Shown here in pieces: positions 1 through 7,651 of a DNA stretch of 55,978 bases. Both the position numbers and the translations under genes were made by a program. Position 1 is the stretch's first letter. Every line of letters begins with the position of its first letter. Source of the DNA: an archaeon (lineage in GTDB: Archaea; Thermoproteota; Nitrososphaeria; Nitrososphaerales; Nitrosopumilaceae); the NCBI GenBank assembly GCA_024276695.1, contig JAJRWR010000007.1, forward strand, positions 1-55,978. The letters run 5' to 3'. Under the pieces are notes generated by a model. It was not told the DNA's origin, did no database searches, and saw only the letters and a list, made by a program, of their open reading frames with translations.

Positions 1-549
1 CATCTTCTCAGAATGAAGATGCAACATAAAGTTGCTGCACACCTTTCGAAAGGTGAAGATGGCAACGCTAAACGACCTAGAGCCGTCAATTGCGTTTCCA
101 ACGCTGTAGCCAAGGTGCACATAGTCGCCCTCACCTGTAATGTCTACGTCTTCTTTGAAGACATACAGTGCTGACATGCTTGCAAGGTTCTTGCTTGCCA
201 TTACATGTTCATGTACTTCGTACTTGCAGAACCACTGTCGGTCATCAAAGACAAATGGTCTGGCATCAAGTCTTTGTGCAATATTATCTGCCTTTTCGAT
301 GACAAGCTCGTTTGGAAGTACCTGATATCTGCTTGAGAGAATTGCAATTGGATCTCCTTTTCTCTCAATGAATTGGTACTTGTTCCAATCCTTGCCGTTT
401 GCCTCTATGTTGTATGTCTTGATTCCGTATTTTCTAAAACTATCCTTTGTCTTGATGGACAGTTTGCTTCGCTTGTTTGCTTTGTAGATGTTTTGTTTGT
501 CAGAAACAATTCTGTTTGTTTTGTTTTGTGTTTGGTTTGTTTGTTCCAT
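1..549 (-). CDS. DUF932-like plasmid/phage protein, truncated by window edge
   Basis: An open frame runs leftward from ATG at 549 to base 1 without a stop: 183 codons are visible and the C-terminus lies outside. A GGAGG ribosome-binding site (561-565 as CCTCC) sits about 11 nt upstream of the ATG. Residues 151-160 (GNAIDGSRSF) and 165-173 (FTFRKVCSN) resemble the DUF932/YfjQ core, where an x-DGSxSF motif is followed by VCxN. That family is common on plasmids, phages and integrated elements and its biochemical role is not established. The N-terminus is rich in Asn, Gln, Lys and Thr. Together with the ParM/ParB-like genes to the right it argues for a mobile-element backbone. Family call moderately sure, function unknown. 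Confidence 0.6.
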   Translation of the reverse strand, partial: MEQTNQTQNKTNRIVSDKQNIYKANKRSKLSIKTKDSFRKYGIKTYNIEANGKDWNKYQFIERKGDPIAILSSRYQVLPNELVIEKADNIAQRLDARPFVFDDRQWFCKYEVHEHVMASKNLASMSALYVFKEDVDITGEGDYVHLGYSVGNAIDGSRSFSVAIFTFRKVCSNFMLHLHSEKM

Positions 550-952
550 ATTGGATTCAACCTCCGTCTCTGAAAAGAATCAGAAATGCAGTTTCTGAAT
601 TGCTCAAGTGTTTTGTATAGTCGTCATCTAGTTCGGTCCTGCAAAACATGCAAAACCAAATACTAAAAATTCTAGATGTTGAGAATTTCTCAAAAATAAT
701 TCCATTGTTTGTTGATGGAATTTTATCAAAGCTTTGTGAGCTAGTTGAAGTGAAAAGAGGATCAGTCTTTTCAGAGGATTTTTGACGCTTCTTGTTTGGT
801 CTTTGAATTTTACTACCAAGAATGCAAATTTTTGCAACTTGACAATTTAGCAAGTACTCTGGGGGAGATACTGTTTTTCCTATGCAAATAGGTAATTTTT
901 TGTGTGTTTTTTGCGTTCCGAAGAAGCGTCACATACAAAGAAATGGTTTGGC
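550..952. other. Non-coding or weakly coding gap upstream of the DUF932-like gene
   Basis: No convincing gene is seen in this 400 bp stretch. A leftward frame at 853-557 (TTG start, 98 codons) ends 8 bp before the DUF932-like start and contains a WFCMFC segment. An ATG-started frame overlaps it in another phase, and neither has a recognisable family. The stretch holds the promoter and leader of the DUF932-like gene and runs into the repeat array at 953. Confidence 0.35.
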
Positions 953-1030
953 TTAAGGAGTTGCGGGATCATTCCAATTAGGTTTAAGGAGTTGTGGGAC
1001 TGCATAATTTAGGCTTAAGGAGATGCAAAC
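953..1030. repeat. Three direct repeats with 31-bp spacing (iteron / parC-like)
   Basis: Copies start at 953, 984 and 1015. The first two are TTAAGGAGTTGYGGGA and the third diverges after TTAAGGAG (TTAAGGAGATGCAAAC). Each is preceded by a TTxGGY element. The 31-bp period is about three helical turns, so bound proteins would lie on one face of the DNA. The array lies directly downstream of the actin-like ATPase and its small basic partner and upstream of the DUF932-like gene. That is where a partition-complex centromere (parC) or replication iterons would be expected. The role is inferred from position and geometry. Confidence 0.55.
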
Positions 1031-1040
1031 TTGGATAATT

Positions 1041-1343
1041 TTACCAGTTTTCAAATTTAGAAAGTGACTTGAACCTTTTGGTCGCAGTTTTTTGCGACCG
1101 TAAAACTTTGTTGGTTGCATCAGTCTTTTGTGTGGCAGTATGTTGTACGTCAGTCAAACCTAAAAGTTCTAGAGGATCAATTCCAGTTACATCTATGCTT
1201 TGCAGTAAAAGCTCCAAATCAGGTCTTGCTTTTTTGAGTTTCTTTTTTATTCTGTATCTCAGATCCTTTGCAGCATTCTTTGAGAATGTGGATGGATCCT
1301 CAACAAAGTCTCTTTCTGTTTTACTGAGCATAATCGCTTTCAA
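1041..1343 (-). CDS. Small basic protein, candidate DNA-binding partner of the actin-like ATPase
   Basis: The protein is 100 aa with no recognised family. It starts 4 nt after the actin-like gene's stop, so the two are almost certainly co-translated. A Lys/Arg-rich helix (about residues 28-42, containing RIKKKLKKARPD) is followed by a hydrophobic helix-like stretch (DLELLLQSI, then DPLELLGL), and the C-terminal third is again basic. In type II plasmid partition (parMRC) the gene after parM encodes ParR, a small DNA-binding adaptor that bridges parC repeats to the filament. Size, charge, order and the repeats immediately downstream match that role, but no ParR homology can be claimed by eye. 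It could instead be an unrelated element protein. Confidence 0.5.
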   Translation of the reverse strand: MKAIMLSKTERDFVEDPSTFSKNAAKDLRYRIKKKLKKARPDLELLLQSIDVTGIDPLELLGLTDVQHTATQKTDATNKVLRSQKTATKRFKSLSKFENW

Positions 1344-1346
1344 GTA

Positions 1347-2198
1347 TCATTCTATTTTTGCCAGCTTGTGCAAACCAATTGCATTGCTCATAATTGGAAT
1401 CTTTGGAACTTGAATCTCCATCTTTAGCTTTCTTTGAAGAGATCTTTTCATTCCAGGTATCATGATTCCACCACCAGAAACTACAACATCATAATGATCC
1501 TTCTCATCTAAACTTGACATAATGTTGAATAGTTTGTTTGATAGAATGTCAGTTAGTTTTGCAACATTTTTTCTAATCTCTGAGTTTTGTTTGGTAAATG
1601 TACTTGCCTGCAAATATGAAAACTCGCCAAGACCTTGTGTGATAAAATCAGTTGCCTGAGGTAAGCTCACACCAATTATAGGGTCCTGATTATCAAAGAC
1701 TACAATTTCAGTTGTTCCCTGCCCTATTGACATAATGATTGCATCTTTTTTGTTCATGTCAATCAAGGTTCCTGCAACCTGTGGGACAATTCCACATTTT
1801 TTTAGTTGAATTTGATTTTCGATTATTCTTCTCAGTCGCGTCTTTTCTTTGCGTGCATCATATGGAAGTCCCACAATAATGCTAATTCCTGAATTGTATT
1901 TGTTATCCAAGTTATTTTGTTGCAACCCGATTCTGCAGACTCGATTGATTGCCTCAGATACCAGAGCCTCAAATCCCCGCTGGTTAATTGGCCTTCCTTC
2001 AGAAACGGGTCGGATTATTACAGTATCGGGATACTTGGAAAAATCTCTTGCCTCTTTTCCTACAGCCTCGATTCTGCCTTGAGACTCTTCCCATTTTCCC
2101 ATATCACGATAGGCAAAAAGAGATGGAAAAATCACATGACCATAGTCTGAGACGCATTTTACAAAGCCAGTTCCCACATCAAGTCCTATTGAGACCAC
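1347..2198 (-). CDS. ParM/actin-like ATPase
   Basis: The protein is 283 aa from a GTG start at 2198. Actin/Hsp70-fold motifs are in order: phosphate-1 GLDVGTGFVK (residues 5-14), the segment IIVGLPYDARKEK (107-119), phosphate-2 SIGQGTTEIVVF (157-168) and the adenosine-binding glycine motif SGGGIMIPGM (241-250). At about 280 aa it is shorter than MreB or crenactin and closer to ParM/Alp segregation actins, which form filaments that push replicons apart. It lies between a prepilin peptidase gene (22 nt upstream) and a small basic protein (4 nt downstream). The ATPase-fold call is firm. The segregation role is inferred from the basic partner and the repeat array, and cell-shape or pilus-related roles remain possible. 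Confidence 0.8.
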   Translation of the reverse strand: MVSIGLDVGTGFVKCVSDYGHVIFPSLFAYRDMGKWEESQGRIEAVGKEARDFSKYPDTVIIRPVSEGRPINQRGFEALVSEAINRVCRIGLQQNNLDNKYNSGISIIVGLPYDARKEKTRLRRIIENQIQLKKCGIVPQVAGTLIDMNKKDAIIMSIGQGTTEIVVFDNQDPIIGVSLPQATDFITQGLGEFSYLQASTFTKQNSEIRKNVAKLTDILSNKLFNIMSSLDEKDHYDVVVSGGGIMIPGMKRSLQRKLKMEIQVPKIPIMSNAIGLHKLAKIE

Positions 2199-2220
2199 AC
2201 AAGAAAAATTTCAAAATGAT

Positions 2221-2898
2221 TTAAGATAAATTGCAATTTTGAAGACACACACTAAAAGAAAGATCAAGAGAGATTATTGTGATTATCAAACCTACAAGAC
2301 CAATCAAAAAGAATAGAGTCAAGGGCATTGCAAGTGATACATACACATCATCTTTGGAAAATTCATCATCAGGATCATAACGAAATCTGAACTTTCTTCT
2401 TTCTGATACAATTCTTTCTGCAGGAAAAGTAAATTTTTCACTCTTTGATCTTTTATGTATTAAAAAGAATGCAACAATTCTTCTATACAGTGGTTCATCA
2501 AACTCTTCAAATATTTTATTATTCAAAAAAAGTGTTCTAGAGTTGGCAGCTACATTGTAGATAATACCATAAATTACTGAAATTGTTGTAGCAATTACAA
2601 CCATACTTAGGGGAATGATAAAGTCATGATACGTTGGAAGTATAACAGACAATGATATTAGCGCCAGTGCATCAGCTCCTGCGTACAGTCTGAAAAACCA
2701 AAATGTTGATGCCAGAGTAACACCAACTACCATACTTACAATATCTATGGTATCAGGAAGCTCAACTGTATACAGAATTGCACCTGACCCACCACATACC
2801 AGCCAGATAATATCATGAATATTTCTTTCCTTTACATCATAAAATGCAGCTACTGCAAACATGCTGATTGCAATAATAATTCGAATCTCCTCAGCCAC
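2221..2898 (-). CDS. A24-family prepilin peptidase (archaellin/pilin leader peptidase type)
   Basis: The protein is 225 aa from a GTG start with several membrane segments (about residues 7-20, 33-46, 52-70, 78-108 and 195-215). The two catalytic aspartates of type IV prepilin peptidases are recognisable: D21 in FYDVKERNIHD and D76 in YAGADALAL, the archaeal variant of GxGD. Members cleave the short basic leader of archaellins and type IV pilins at the membrane. No pilin or pilus ATPase gene is visible nearby. Here it is embedded in a run of DNA-segregation-like genes, directly upstream of the actin-like ATPase. It may serve element-encoded pili or host surface structures. Confidence 0.75.
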   Translation of the reverse strand: MAEEIRIIIAISMFAVAAFYDVKERNIHDIIWLVCGGSGAILYTVELPDTIDIVSMVVGVTLASTFWFFRLYAGADALALISLSVILPTYHDFIIPLSMVVIATTISVIYGIIYNVAANSRTLFLNNKIFEEFDEPLYRRIVAFFLIHKRSKSEKFTFPAERIVSERRKFRFRYDPDDEFSKDDVYVSLAMPLTLFFLIGLVGLIITIISLDLSFSVCLQNCNLS

Positions 2899-2975
2899 AT
2901 GACTAAAAAGACATCACAATAAAACCAAAGTTACTCAAAATCTTCATCAAAATTTTGTTGAAGATTATGAGCAGA

Positions 2976-3662
2976 TCAAACTTGAGAAAATTTTGAAAGA
3001 ATTCTCTTGGATTTGTTTATATCCTGTCGCAGTTTTTGGTCCTGCGCTAAGATGTGCTCTCTTCTTGATGGAATTTGCGTAATCCATTTTTGTAGCTCTT
3101 CCAAGTCATCGTGATAATGACGTTTTAGATCCGAAAAGATTCTGGGCATTATTCTCAGGGATTTTTTGGAATATCTTGCTGCCATCTTCTTTGTCTTTAG
3201 CTGCTCAAAGGCAAATCTCAGATTTTCTTGCGAATAGATTCCTTCAAAAATCTCAGCAAACCTGGGATAGACGTAAAATCCTACCAAGTTGCCTTTTTCT
3301 AGTCTTCCCTGCATGCCATACGCATCAGCCAGGGCACACAAACCCAGAAAACTAAGGTTCAGAGTAAGGCCTATTGCAAACCAACGACCCTTCTGGGTTA
3401 AAAAATAAGATTTGCTGTCATCATTTCCCTTAGATGATATCAGTTTTCTGTCCAGCAGATTGAATATGGTTCCTTTCCGTCCTATTTTCTTTAGCCTCAA
3501 TGAATCTTCAATTTCTTGGATATCATAGTTTTTGTCAGGATATAACAGGACAAGGACTTTTGCAGTAATGGAGGATTTTTTGATGTGTCCCCCATGAAAT
3601 ACCATAGCACGTAATCTCTGGATAGTTTCCTTTGTTAATCTGGTATTTTCAGTCAAGGTCAA
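2976..3662 (-). CDS. Winged-helix-like protein of unknown function
   Basis: The protein is 228 aa from a TTG start that overlaps the stop of the ParB-like gene (TTGA), so translation is coupled. The first 100 residues look like a winged-helix DNA-binding domain: helices around TAKVLVLLYPD and DIQEIEDSLRLKKIGRKG, then NLLDRKLIS and a wing ending YFLTQKGRW. The remainder is helical and basic, with no recognised motif. It is the third member of a tightly coupled TFB / ParB-like / wHTH trio, so a replication, segregation or regulatory function for an integrated element is likely. No specific family can be named. Confidence 0.5.
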   Translation of the reverse strand: MTLTENTRLTKETIQRLRAMVFHGGHIKKSSITAKVLVLLYPDKNYDIQEIEDSLRLKKIGRKGTIFNLLDRKLISSKGNDDSKSYFLTQKGRWFAIGLTLNLSFLGLCALADAYGMQGRLEKGNLVGFYVYPRFAEIFEGIYSQENLRFAFEQLKTKKMAARYSKKSLRIMPRIFSDLKRHYHDDLEELQKWITQIPSRREHILAQDQKLRQDINKSKRILSKFSQV

Positions 3663-4795
3663 ATCTTTTGAGAAGCAATTACTACAATTCTTTGATTTTG
3701 ATCTTCAAGATTATCTACAAACTTTTGAAGCTGTTTGCAAGTTCTAAATGACTTGAAATATACGGGGTCCCCAAAATCTAGTTGCAGAAATTTTGCATGC
3801 TTTGAGGGAATCATAAAGACTGGTTCGGAAGAATCACCGCTAATTGATATCACTGTATCGTCTTCTTTTATTTCTGATATGGTGTGATTCTTTGTGTCAA
3901 CTAGAAATTTTGTTCCGTGAGGACACTTTAGTAGTGCACGATTTGGAACGTTACTTATAATCTCTTTTGCTTCATCAATATCTTCTTTTGAATGGACTCT
4001 CCTTACAGCTTGTTCATCTTGATTATTTTTAGAAACAGCAGATTTGTTAGCAGAAGGTTTGGTATCATCACTTAATGAAAATATGATTGGTTCTCTTTCT
4101 TTTACTTCTTTTCTAAATGAGGAGAATGCAATTTCTAGCTGATCAAATGATGGAAAGCTTATCTTGGATTCAGGAGTGTTTGGTGGGATCATTTGAATCA
4201 TCATCTTTACAGATTCGACTTGATCCTGCTCATCTTTGATCTTTCCAATTGCCTCAATGACATAAACTGGTAGGTGCACCATAGAATACTTTGATGCAAG
4301 CTCATCAAGATATCTTTCAAGCAAGAGGTGTGCTTCCTCTGTCAGGTTGACCTTGAATAATCTTGAATACGATTCATTGAGCCAAAGCTTTTTTGGAATC
4401 TCTTCAGAGTCGTAACCATCTTCTTTTAGAAACTCATATGCATCATAAAATTTTAGTGGGTTGATTTGGTTTCTCTGGTTCAATCTTACATGAAGTATTA
4501 CTGCTTCTGTCATGTTTTGCACGTTGTGTAGTTTTGCTCTAATCTTGTCGATTCCAAAGGATCTCAGAGATTCAACTCTTGCGTGGCCATCAACTATAAT
4601 GAGGGTTTTATCATCTGCCAGCTCAGCGACATCTATTGGCGGGATGCTGTCAGGGTCCGTCTTGGCTGTCTTTTTTATCATCTCAATTTGCAGATCAGTG
4701 TGAAGTGTTATTCTGACTGGGCACTCCCTCAATCCTGCCAGAGGAATTAGATCATCTTTTTGCAAGCCCATCTTACTCAATGAATGCTCCTCCAC
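3659..4795 (-). CDS. ParB/Srx-type N-terminal domain protein
   Basis: The protein is 378 aa from a GTG start lying inside the end of the TFB-like gene (23-nt overlap). Residues 15-120 match the ParB-like fold: a strand segment IPLAGLRECPVRIT, a variable loop, then IIVDGHARVESLRSFG (66-81), which corresponds to the ParB GxxR/GHHR CTPase box. Residues 110-150 have helical KFYDAYEFLKEDG-type sequence like the ParB HTH region. The C-terminal half is charged and unassigned. ParB proteins bind centromere sites and partner with ParA. Here no ParA is visible and an actin-like ATPase is encoded instead. It may alternatively be a ParB-type transcriptional regulator. Confidence 0.65.
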   Translation of the reverse strand: MEEHSLSKMGLQKDDLIPLAGLRECPVRITLHTDLQIEMIKKTAKTDPDSIPPIDVAELADDKTLIIVDGHARVESLRSFGIDKIRAKLHNVQNMTEAVILHVRLNQRNQINPLKFYDAYEFLKEDGYDSEEIPKKLWLNESYSRLFKVNLTEEAHLLLERYLDELASKYSMVHLPVYVIEAIGKIKDEQDQVESVKMMIQMIPPNTPESKISFPSFDQLEIAFSSFRKEVKEREPIIFSLSDDTKPSANKSAVSKNNQDEQAVRRVHSKEDIDEAKEIISNVPNRALLKCPHGTKFLVDTKNHTISEIKEDDTVISISGDSSEPVFMIPSKHAKFLQLDFGDPVYFKSFRTCKQLQKFVDNLEDQNQRIVVIASQKI

Positions 4796-5525
4796 GCCTT
4801 CCCAAGGCTATTTGAACTGCCTTGCGAGCCTTGGCCTCATTAGTTCCACTCATGGCATCAAATAGAGCCCTTGCCTTCTTTCGAACCAAATCAAAATCGA
4901 CCTTGAGTTCTAGGTTTTTCTGCTCTCTTGCAAGATACAAATTAAGATAATAGCATTCAGAATTTTTTTCATCTACAGAGTAACTTATGCCAAGACTTTG
5001 GGCAGTCAGCTTTATCCTAGAGAAGACCTTTAGCATTGTTGGGACCCGCTTTACTTTGAAGGACATTCGGATTGCATCTTGAATCTCTTTTTCACTTTTT
5101 GGAATAGAATATCTTTTGGAGGCAGTAAATAGAGCAAAGCTTGCAATCTCTGCCTTTGAATATGTTGTGCTGTGACGAAGCTTAGAGTATGTGTTCCATG
5201 CCTCCAGATAGCAGTATCTTGGAAGGCCAAGCTTGTCACATGCATTTGAGAAAGGAGAGACATCAGATTTGGGTTCATGTGTTCTCTTTGTGAATTCTGC
5301 CTTGACAGGTTGTGTTCCAGGTTCAATCTCGTGGAAAAGATTTAGTGTGCTTTCATTAGCAACTTCCTGCAAGTTATCTGTTCCAAGTACCACGCCGCAT
5401 CTTTTGCAAACAATTTCATAATTTTCTGTTATCACATGATCATCTTTACTGTGAAAACATGCAATTGAAGGAACAGAAATTCCATTGAATCTGTTTTGTT
5501 TAATTGATAGTTCTTCACTCATCAT
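4773..5525 (-). CDS. TFB-like (TFIIB-related) transcription initiation factor, element-associated
   Basis: The protein is 250 aa. The N-terminal zinc-ribbon candidate uses C23 with H25 or H30, then C40-x2-C43 in CKRCGVVLG, so the first ligand pair departs from the usual CxxC. Residues about 95-250 hold cyclin-like repeats (SKAEIASFALFTASKRY; ARKAVQIALGRRGGA). Archaeal TFBs recruit RNA polymerase to TBP-bound promoters, and thaumarchaea carry several paralogs. It is shorter than housekeeping TFBs (about 300 aa) and the second cyclin repeat looks degenerate. Its start overlaps the upstream small Cys protein's stop (ATGA type), so the genes are coupled. It may direct transcription of element genes. 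Confidence 0.65.
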   Translation of the reverse strand: MMSEELSIKQNRFNGISVPSIACFHSKDDHVITENYEIVCKRCGVVLGTDNLQEVANESTLNLFHEIEPGTQPVKAEFTKRTHEPKSDVSPFSNACDKLGLPRYCYLEAWNTYSKLRHSTTYSKAEIASFALFTASKRYSIPKSEKEIQDAIRMSFKVKRVPTMLKVFSRIKLTAQSLGISYSVDEKNSECYYLNLYLAREQKNLELKVDFDLVRKKARALFDAMSGTNEAKARKAVQIALGRRGGAFIE

Positions 5526-5902
5526 AGCAATTCCCTCAAAATTAGTTCAACTGATGGTTTTGCATCAGATTTGTTGTCCTCTTTACAGTGATTTTCTAGA
5601 AACTTTTCTGATTCTTCCATTATGATTTTGTATTTGGCTAATCTCTCATGGATTTTATTTCGAAATTCATCTTCGTTTTCTAGCTTGAATTTGGTTGGTA
5701 AATTTGTCTTGTTATCATCATTGGTTGACTGGAAATTATTGTGCTCGTTTCTTTCCTCAACTCTTTTTCTCACTTGAGTTTCAAAGCATCTTTGCTCAAT
5801 GCACATTGCTCTAGTATCAGGATCATAATGAATCTGCTCGTCAATCTTCCATTCTTTTTTGCATTCCCGACATGAAGAATTTCTGTTACTTGAGATTCTC
5901 AT
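5522..5902 (-). CDS. Small Cys-motif (zinc-finger-like) protein
   Basis: The protein is 126 aa. N-terminal cysteines C11-x2-C14 and C34/C39 could form one zinc site. The rest is highly charged, with a helical segment RNKIHERLAKYKIIMEES and a C-terminal VELILRELL. No family is recognised. It is the first gene of the leftward run and its stop overlaps the start of the TFB-like gene, so it probably belongs to the same transcript. The promoter must lie in the palindrome-rich spacer at 5903-6142. A DNA-binding or adaptor role is plausible but unproven. Confidence 0.5.
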   Translation of the reverse strand: MRISSNRNSSCRECKKEWKIDEQIHYDPDTRAMCIEQRCFETQVRKRVEERNEHNNFQSTNDDNKTNLPTKFKLENEDEFRNKIHERLAKYKIIMEESEKFLENHCKEDNKSDAKPSVELILRELL

Positions 5903-5941
5903 AATTTAACCTCCCCTCTCTTGGCCATCGGTAGATTTGGA

Positions 5942-5996
5942 GAATGCACCATACCGGGGGCATTCACGGCTACAAATTGACCATGGATTTGTAGCC
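5942..5996. promoter_or_regulatory. Two adjacent palindromes in the divergent spacer
   Basis: The first dyad has 6-bp arms GAATGC/GCATTC (5942-5947, 5960-5965). The second is a perfect 10-bp dyad, GGCTACAAAT / ATTTGTAGCC (5968-5977, 5987-5996), around a 9-nt centre containing CCATGG. They lie between the leftward accessory run (start 5902) and the rightward gene at 6143. They could be an operator, a replication or attachment structure, or RNA hairpins. The sequence does not decide between these. Confidence 0.5.
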
Positions 5997-6111
5997 CAAA
6001 TCTTACAATTAGCCTATTTTTACTAAATAATGTAGTCAATACCTACACAAAGAACCCATTTCTTAATAAGGATACTTGTAAAATAGACTTATTTCTTCAT
6101 ATATCATAAAG

Positions 6112-6120
6112 TTTATAATC
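6112..6120 (+). promoter_or_regulatory. Archaeal TATA-like box for the gene at 6143
   Basis: TTTATAATC lies 31 bp upstream of the TTG at 6143. With transcription starting about 25-28 bp downstream of an archaeal box A, the message would be leaderless or nearly so. This explains the lack of a Shine-Dalgarno sequence and supports the TTG start. Confidence 0.45.
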
Positions 6121-6142
6121 ATGTCCTACACTTTACTACATA

Positions 6143-6490
6143 TTGGTTCAGTCAAGAAGACATAATCTCACAGTAACTTCTGAGATCTATGATCGTGTTG
6201 CCAAAATATACAAGAAAGAAAAAACAGACAAGAGTCTGACGCAATGGGTTAGCTACAAATTACTGTTGGCGCTAGAAAAAGACAACTTTTTGAAAAGCTA
6301 TGCTCCATTTCTTAACAAGATTACAATTAATGGAAACAGTGTCATTATACGGGATGAAAAGATACAAAGACTTGTAGAAGTCATATATCGTGACAACAAA
6401 TTCTGGTGCGATGTTGATGAAGAAGAGTGCTGCGTTCATGTACACTTTGCATTGGCGCTTCCAGAGTTGGCAGAATTACAAAATAAATAA
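6143..6490 (+). CDS. Ribbon-helix-helix-like small regulator
   Basis: The protein is 115 aa from a TTG start. The N-terminus (QSRRHNLTVTSEIYDRVAKIYKKEK) reads like a ribbon-helix-helix repressor: a basic beta strand, then helix A with DRVAKIYK, then a second helix ending in SYKLLLALEKD. The C-terminal half (NSVIIRDEKIQRLVEVIYRD, DVDEEECCVHVHFALAL) is unassigned and carries adjacent Cys-Cys and His residues. It is divergent to the accessory operon across two palindromes, so an autoregulator of that spacer is a reasonable guess. It converges with the HEPN gene (10 bp gap). The family call is from pattern only. Confidence 0.5.
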   Translation: MVQSRRHNLTVTSEIYDRVAKIYKKEKTDKSLTQWVSYKLLLALEKDNFLKSYAPFLNKITINGNSVIIRDEKIQRLVEVIYRDNKFWCDVDEEECCVHVHFALALPELAELQNK

Positions 6491-6499
6491 TTGTAATTA

Positions 6500-7651
6500 C
6501 TAAATTGTTATAGAATATTCTTTCTTAAACAAGGTTTTAACATCAGTGTATTTTTTAGATAAGTGGATATATTCAAAAATCAAAGTTCGTAATAATTCAT
6601 GAGTTGTACCAACATCTTCTTTATCTACGATTAACTTTCCTGCATGTATTGCACCACTTCTTATGTCATAATATTGTTCCAATAAATTCTTGTAAAATGT
6701 ATGATTTTTTCTATCCCCCTTGCTAAAAATTATTGCGATTCTTTCTGCCATGCGTTTTCGTTTATCGTACTTATTATCAAAAATCACAAGGTTTTCTAAC
6801 CCATAAGTATATTTCAGGAATTTAGATAGTTCATCTTCGGTTTCCTTACCAGCATCACCATACCAATATAACGTACTGAGAATTATGGATTGTACTTCAT
6901 TCAAATTTTCAGAAAAAAGGAATGTTTTAAGCTTGTTCCAATATGGAGTGATTTTTTTCCAATATTCATTGGTCCTCCAAATGTGCGCATTTAAGTGAAG
7001 ACTTGAAAATGACGCAGAAAAAGTATTTGTATCTAGATTTACTATCAAGTAATGAAATTTTGTTTCAGGAAAATGATATTCTCTTTCTGTAATCCCCGAT
7101 GGAGGATCAAATAATCTCATAGCATGAATTAATCGTTTTAGGTTTGAATTAGCAAGAAACATTCCCTGTTCTTTGTCTTTTGCTTGAACTTCTACAATAG
7201 CAAAAACTTCTGTTTTATTTAATGAGGTTAAATCCTTCAGAGTTTCTTTGGCAGAGAAATGCCCTGTTTGTTTTCTAAATGAGGCTAATTTTCTTAACTT
7301 TGTTAAATTTAGTTTTTTTAACTTGACCTTTCCAAAATCTAGATCCTTACGATAATCTACATTGTTGACAGGTAGAATGAAACGGAAATTTGTAATAGGT
7401 AATTCTTTCAGATTTTCTAACCAATTCTTAATACTTTGCCCCATAACACCATATTTTTTTCTATCAATTTTAAGTTGATAAATAAATTCTTCAAGTTCAT
7501 TAGAAATGAAATCATCAGATAGTTTTATTTTCCAGTTTTTTGATTTTTGCCTTACAAACTGTATTACCTTTAACCAATAATAATCTGATTCAAAGGGTAT
7601 ACAGATTGTATTATTTTCTTGGGGTTTATGCAGAACTTTTGACATTTTCAT
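6500..7651 (-). CDS. ApeA-like HEPN-domain protein, possible defence RNase
   Basis: The protein is 383 aa. The C-terminal 100 residues are helical and contain YYDIRSGAIHAGKL, giving the HEPN RNase signature R331-x4-H336. The wording IRSGAIHAG matches the Apea-like HEPN group (Y-x-x-RS-x-I-x-H-G). The N-terminal 230 residues are a separate domain with no clear motif, as in ApeA proteins with a large target-sensing region. HEPN RNases act in abortive anti-phage defence and toxin systems. The frame remains open about 45 codons upstream of the assigned ATG but has no ATG, GTG or TTG there, so the N-terminus may be decayed or the gene 5'-truncated. Confidence 0.6.
   Translation of the reverse strand: MKMSKVLHKPQENNTICIPFESDYYWLKVIQFVRQKSKNWKIKLSDDFISNELEEFIYQLKIDRKKYGVMGQSIKNWLENLKELPITNFRFILPVNNVDYRKDLDFGKVKLKKLNLTKLRKLASFRKQTGHFSAKETLKDLTSLNKTEVFAIVEVQAKDKEQGMFLANSNLKRLIHAMRLFDPPSGITEREYHFPETKFHYLIVNLDTNTFSASFSSLHLNAHIWRTNEYWKKITPYWNKLKTFLFSENLNEVQSIILSTLYWYGDAGKETEDELSKFLKYTYGLENLVIFDNKYDKRKRMAERIAIIFSKGDRKNHTFYKNLLEQYYDIRSGAIHAGKLIVDKEDVGTTHELLRTLIFEYIHLSKKYTDVKTLFKKEYSITI

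Noticed and set aside
557-853. 98-codon leftward frame before the DUF932-like gene
   Set aside because: Kept only as a note: TTG start, competing overlapping frame, no recognisable domain, composition unlike its neighbours.
784-930. GACGCTTCTT and its inverted copy AAGAAGCGTC 127 bp apart
   Set aside because: A 10-bp match at this distance can arise by chance and there is no target duplication or gene between to suggest an element.
953-1030. Possible CRISPR array from regular 31-bp spacing
   Set aside because: Only three copies, a conserved core of about 16 bp with 15-bp intervals and a degenerate third copy; too short for CRISPR repeats and spacers, and no cas genes nearby.
1849-2224. Three rightward frames opposite the actin-like gene
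   Set aside because: They overlap one another and the actin gene's conserved motifs, have no ribosome-binding site and no family; antisense shadows.
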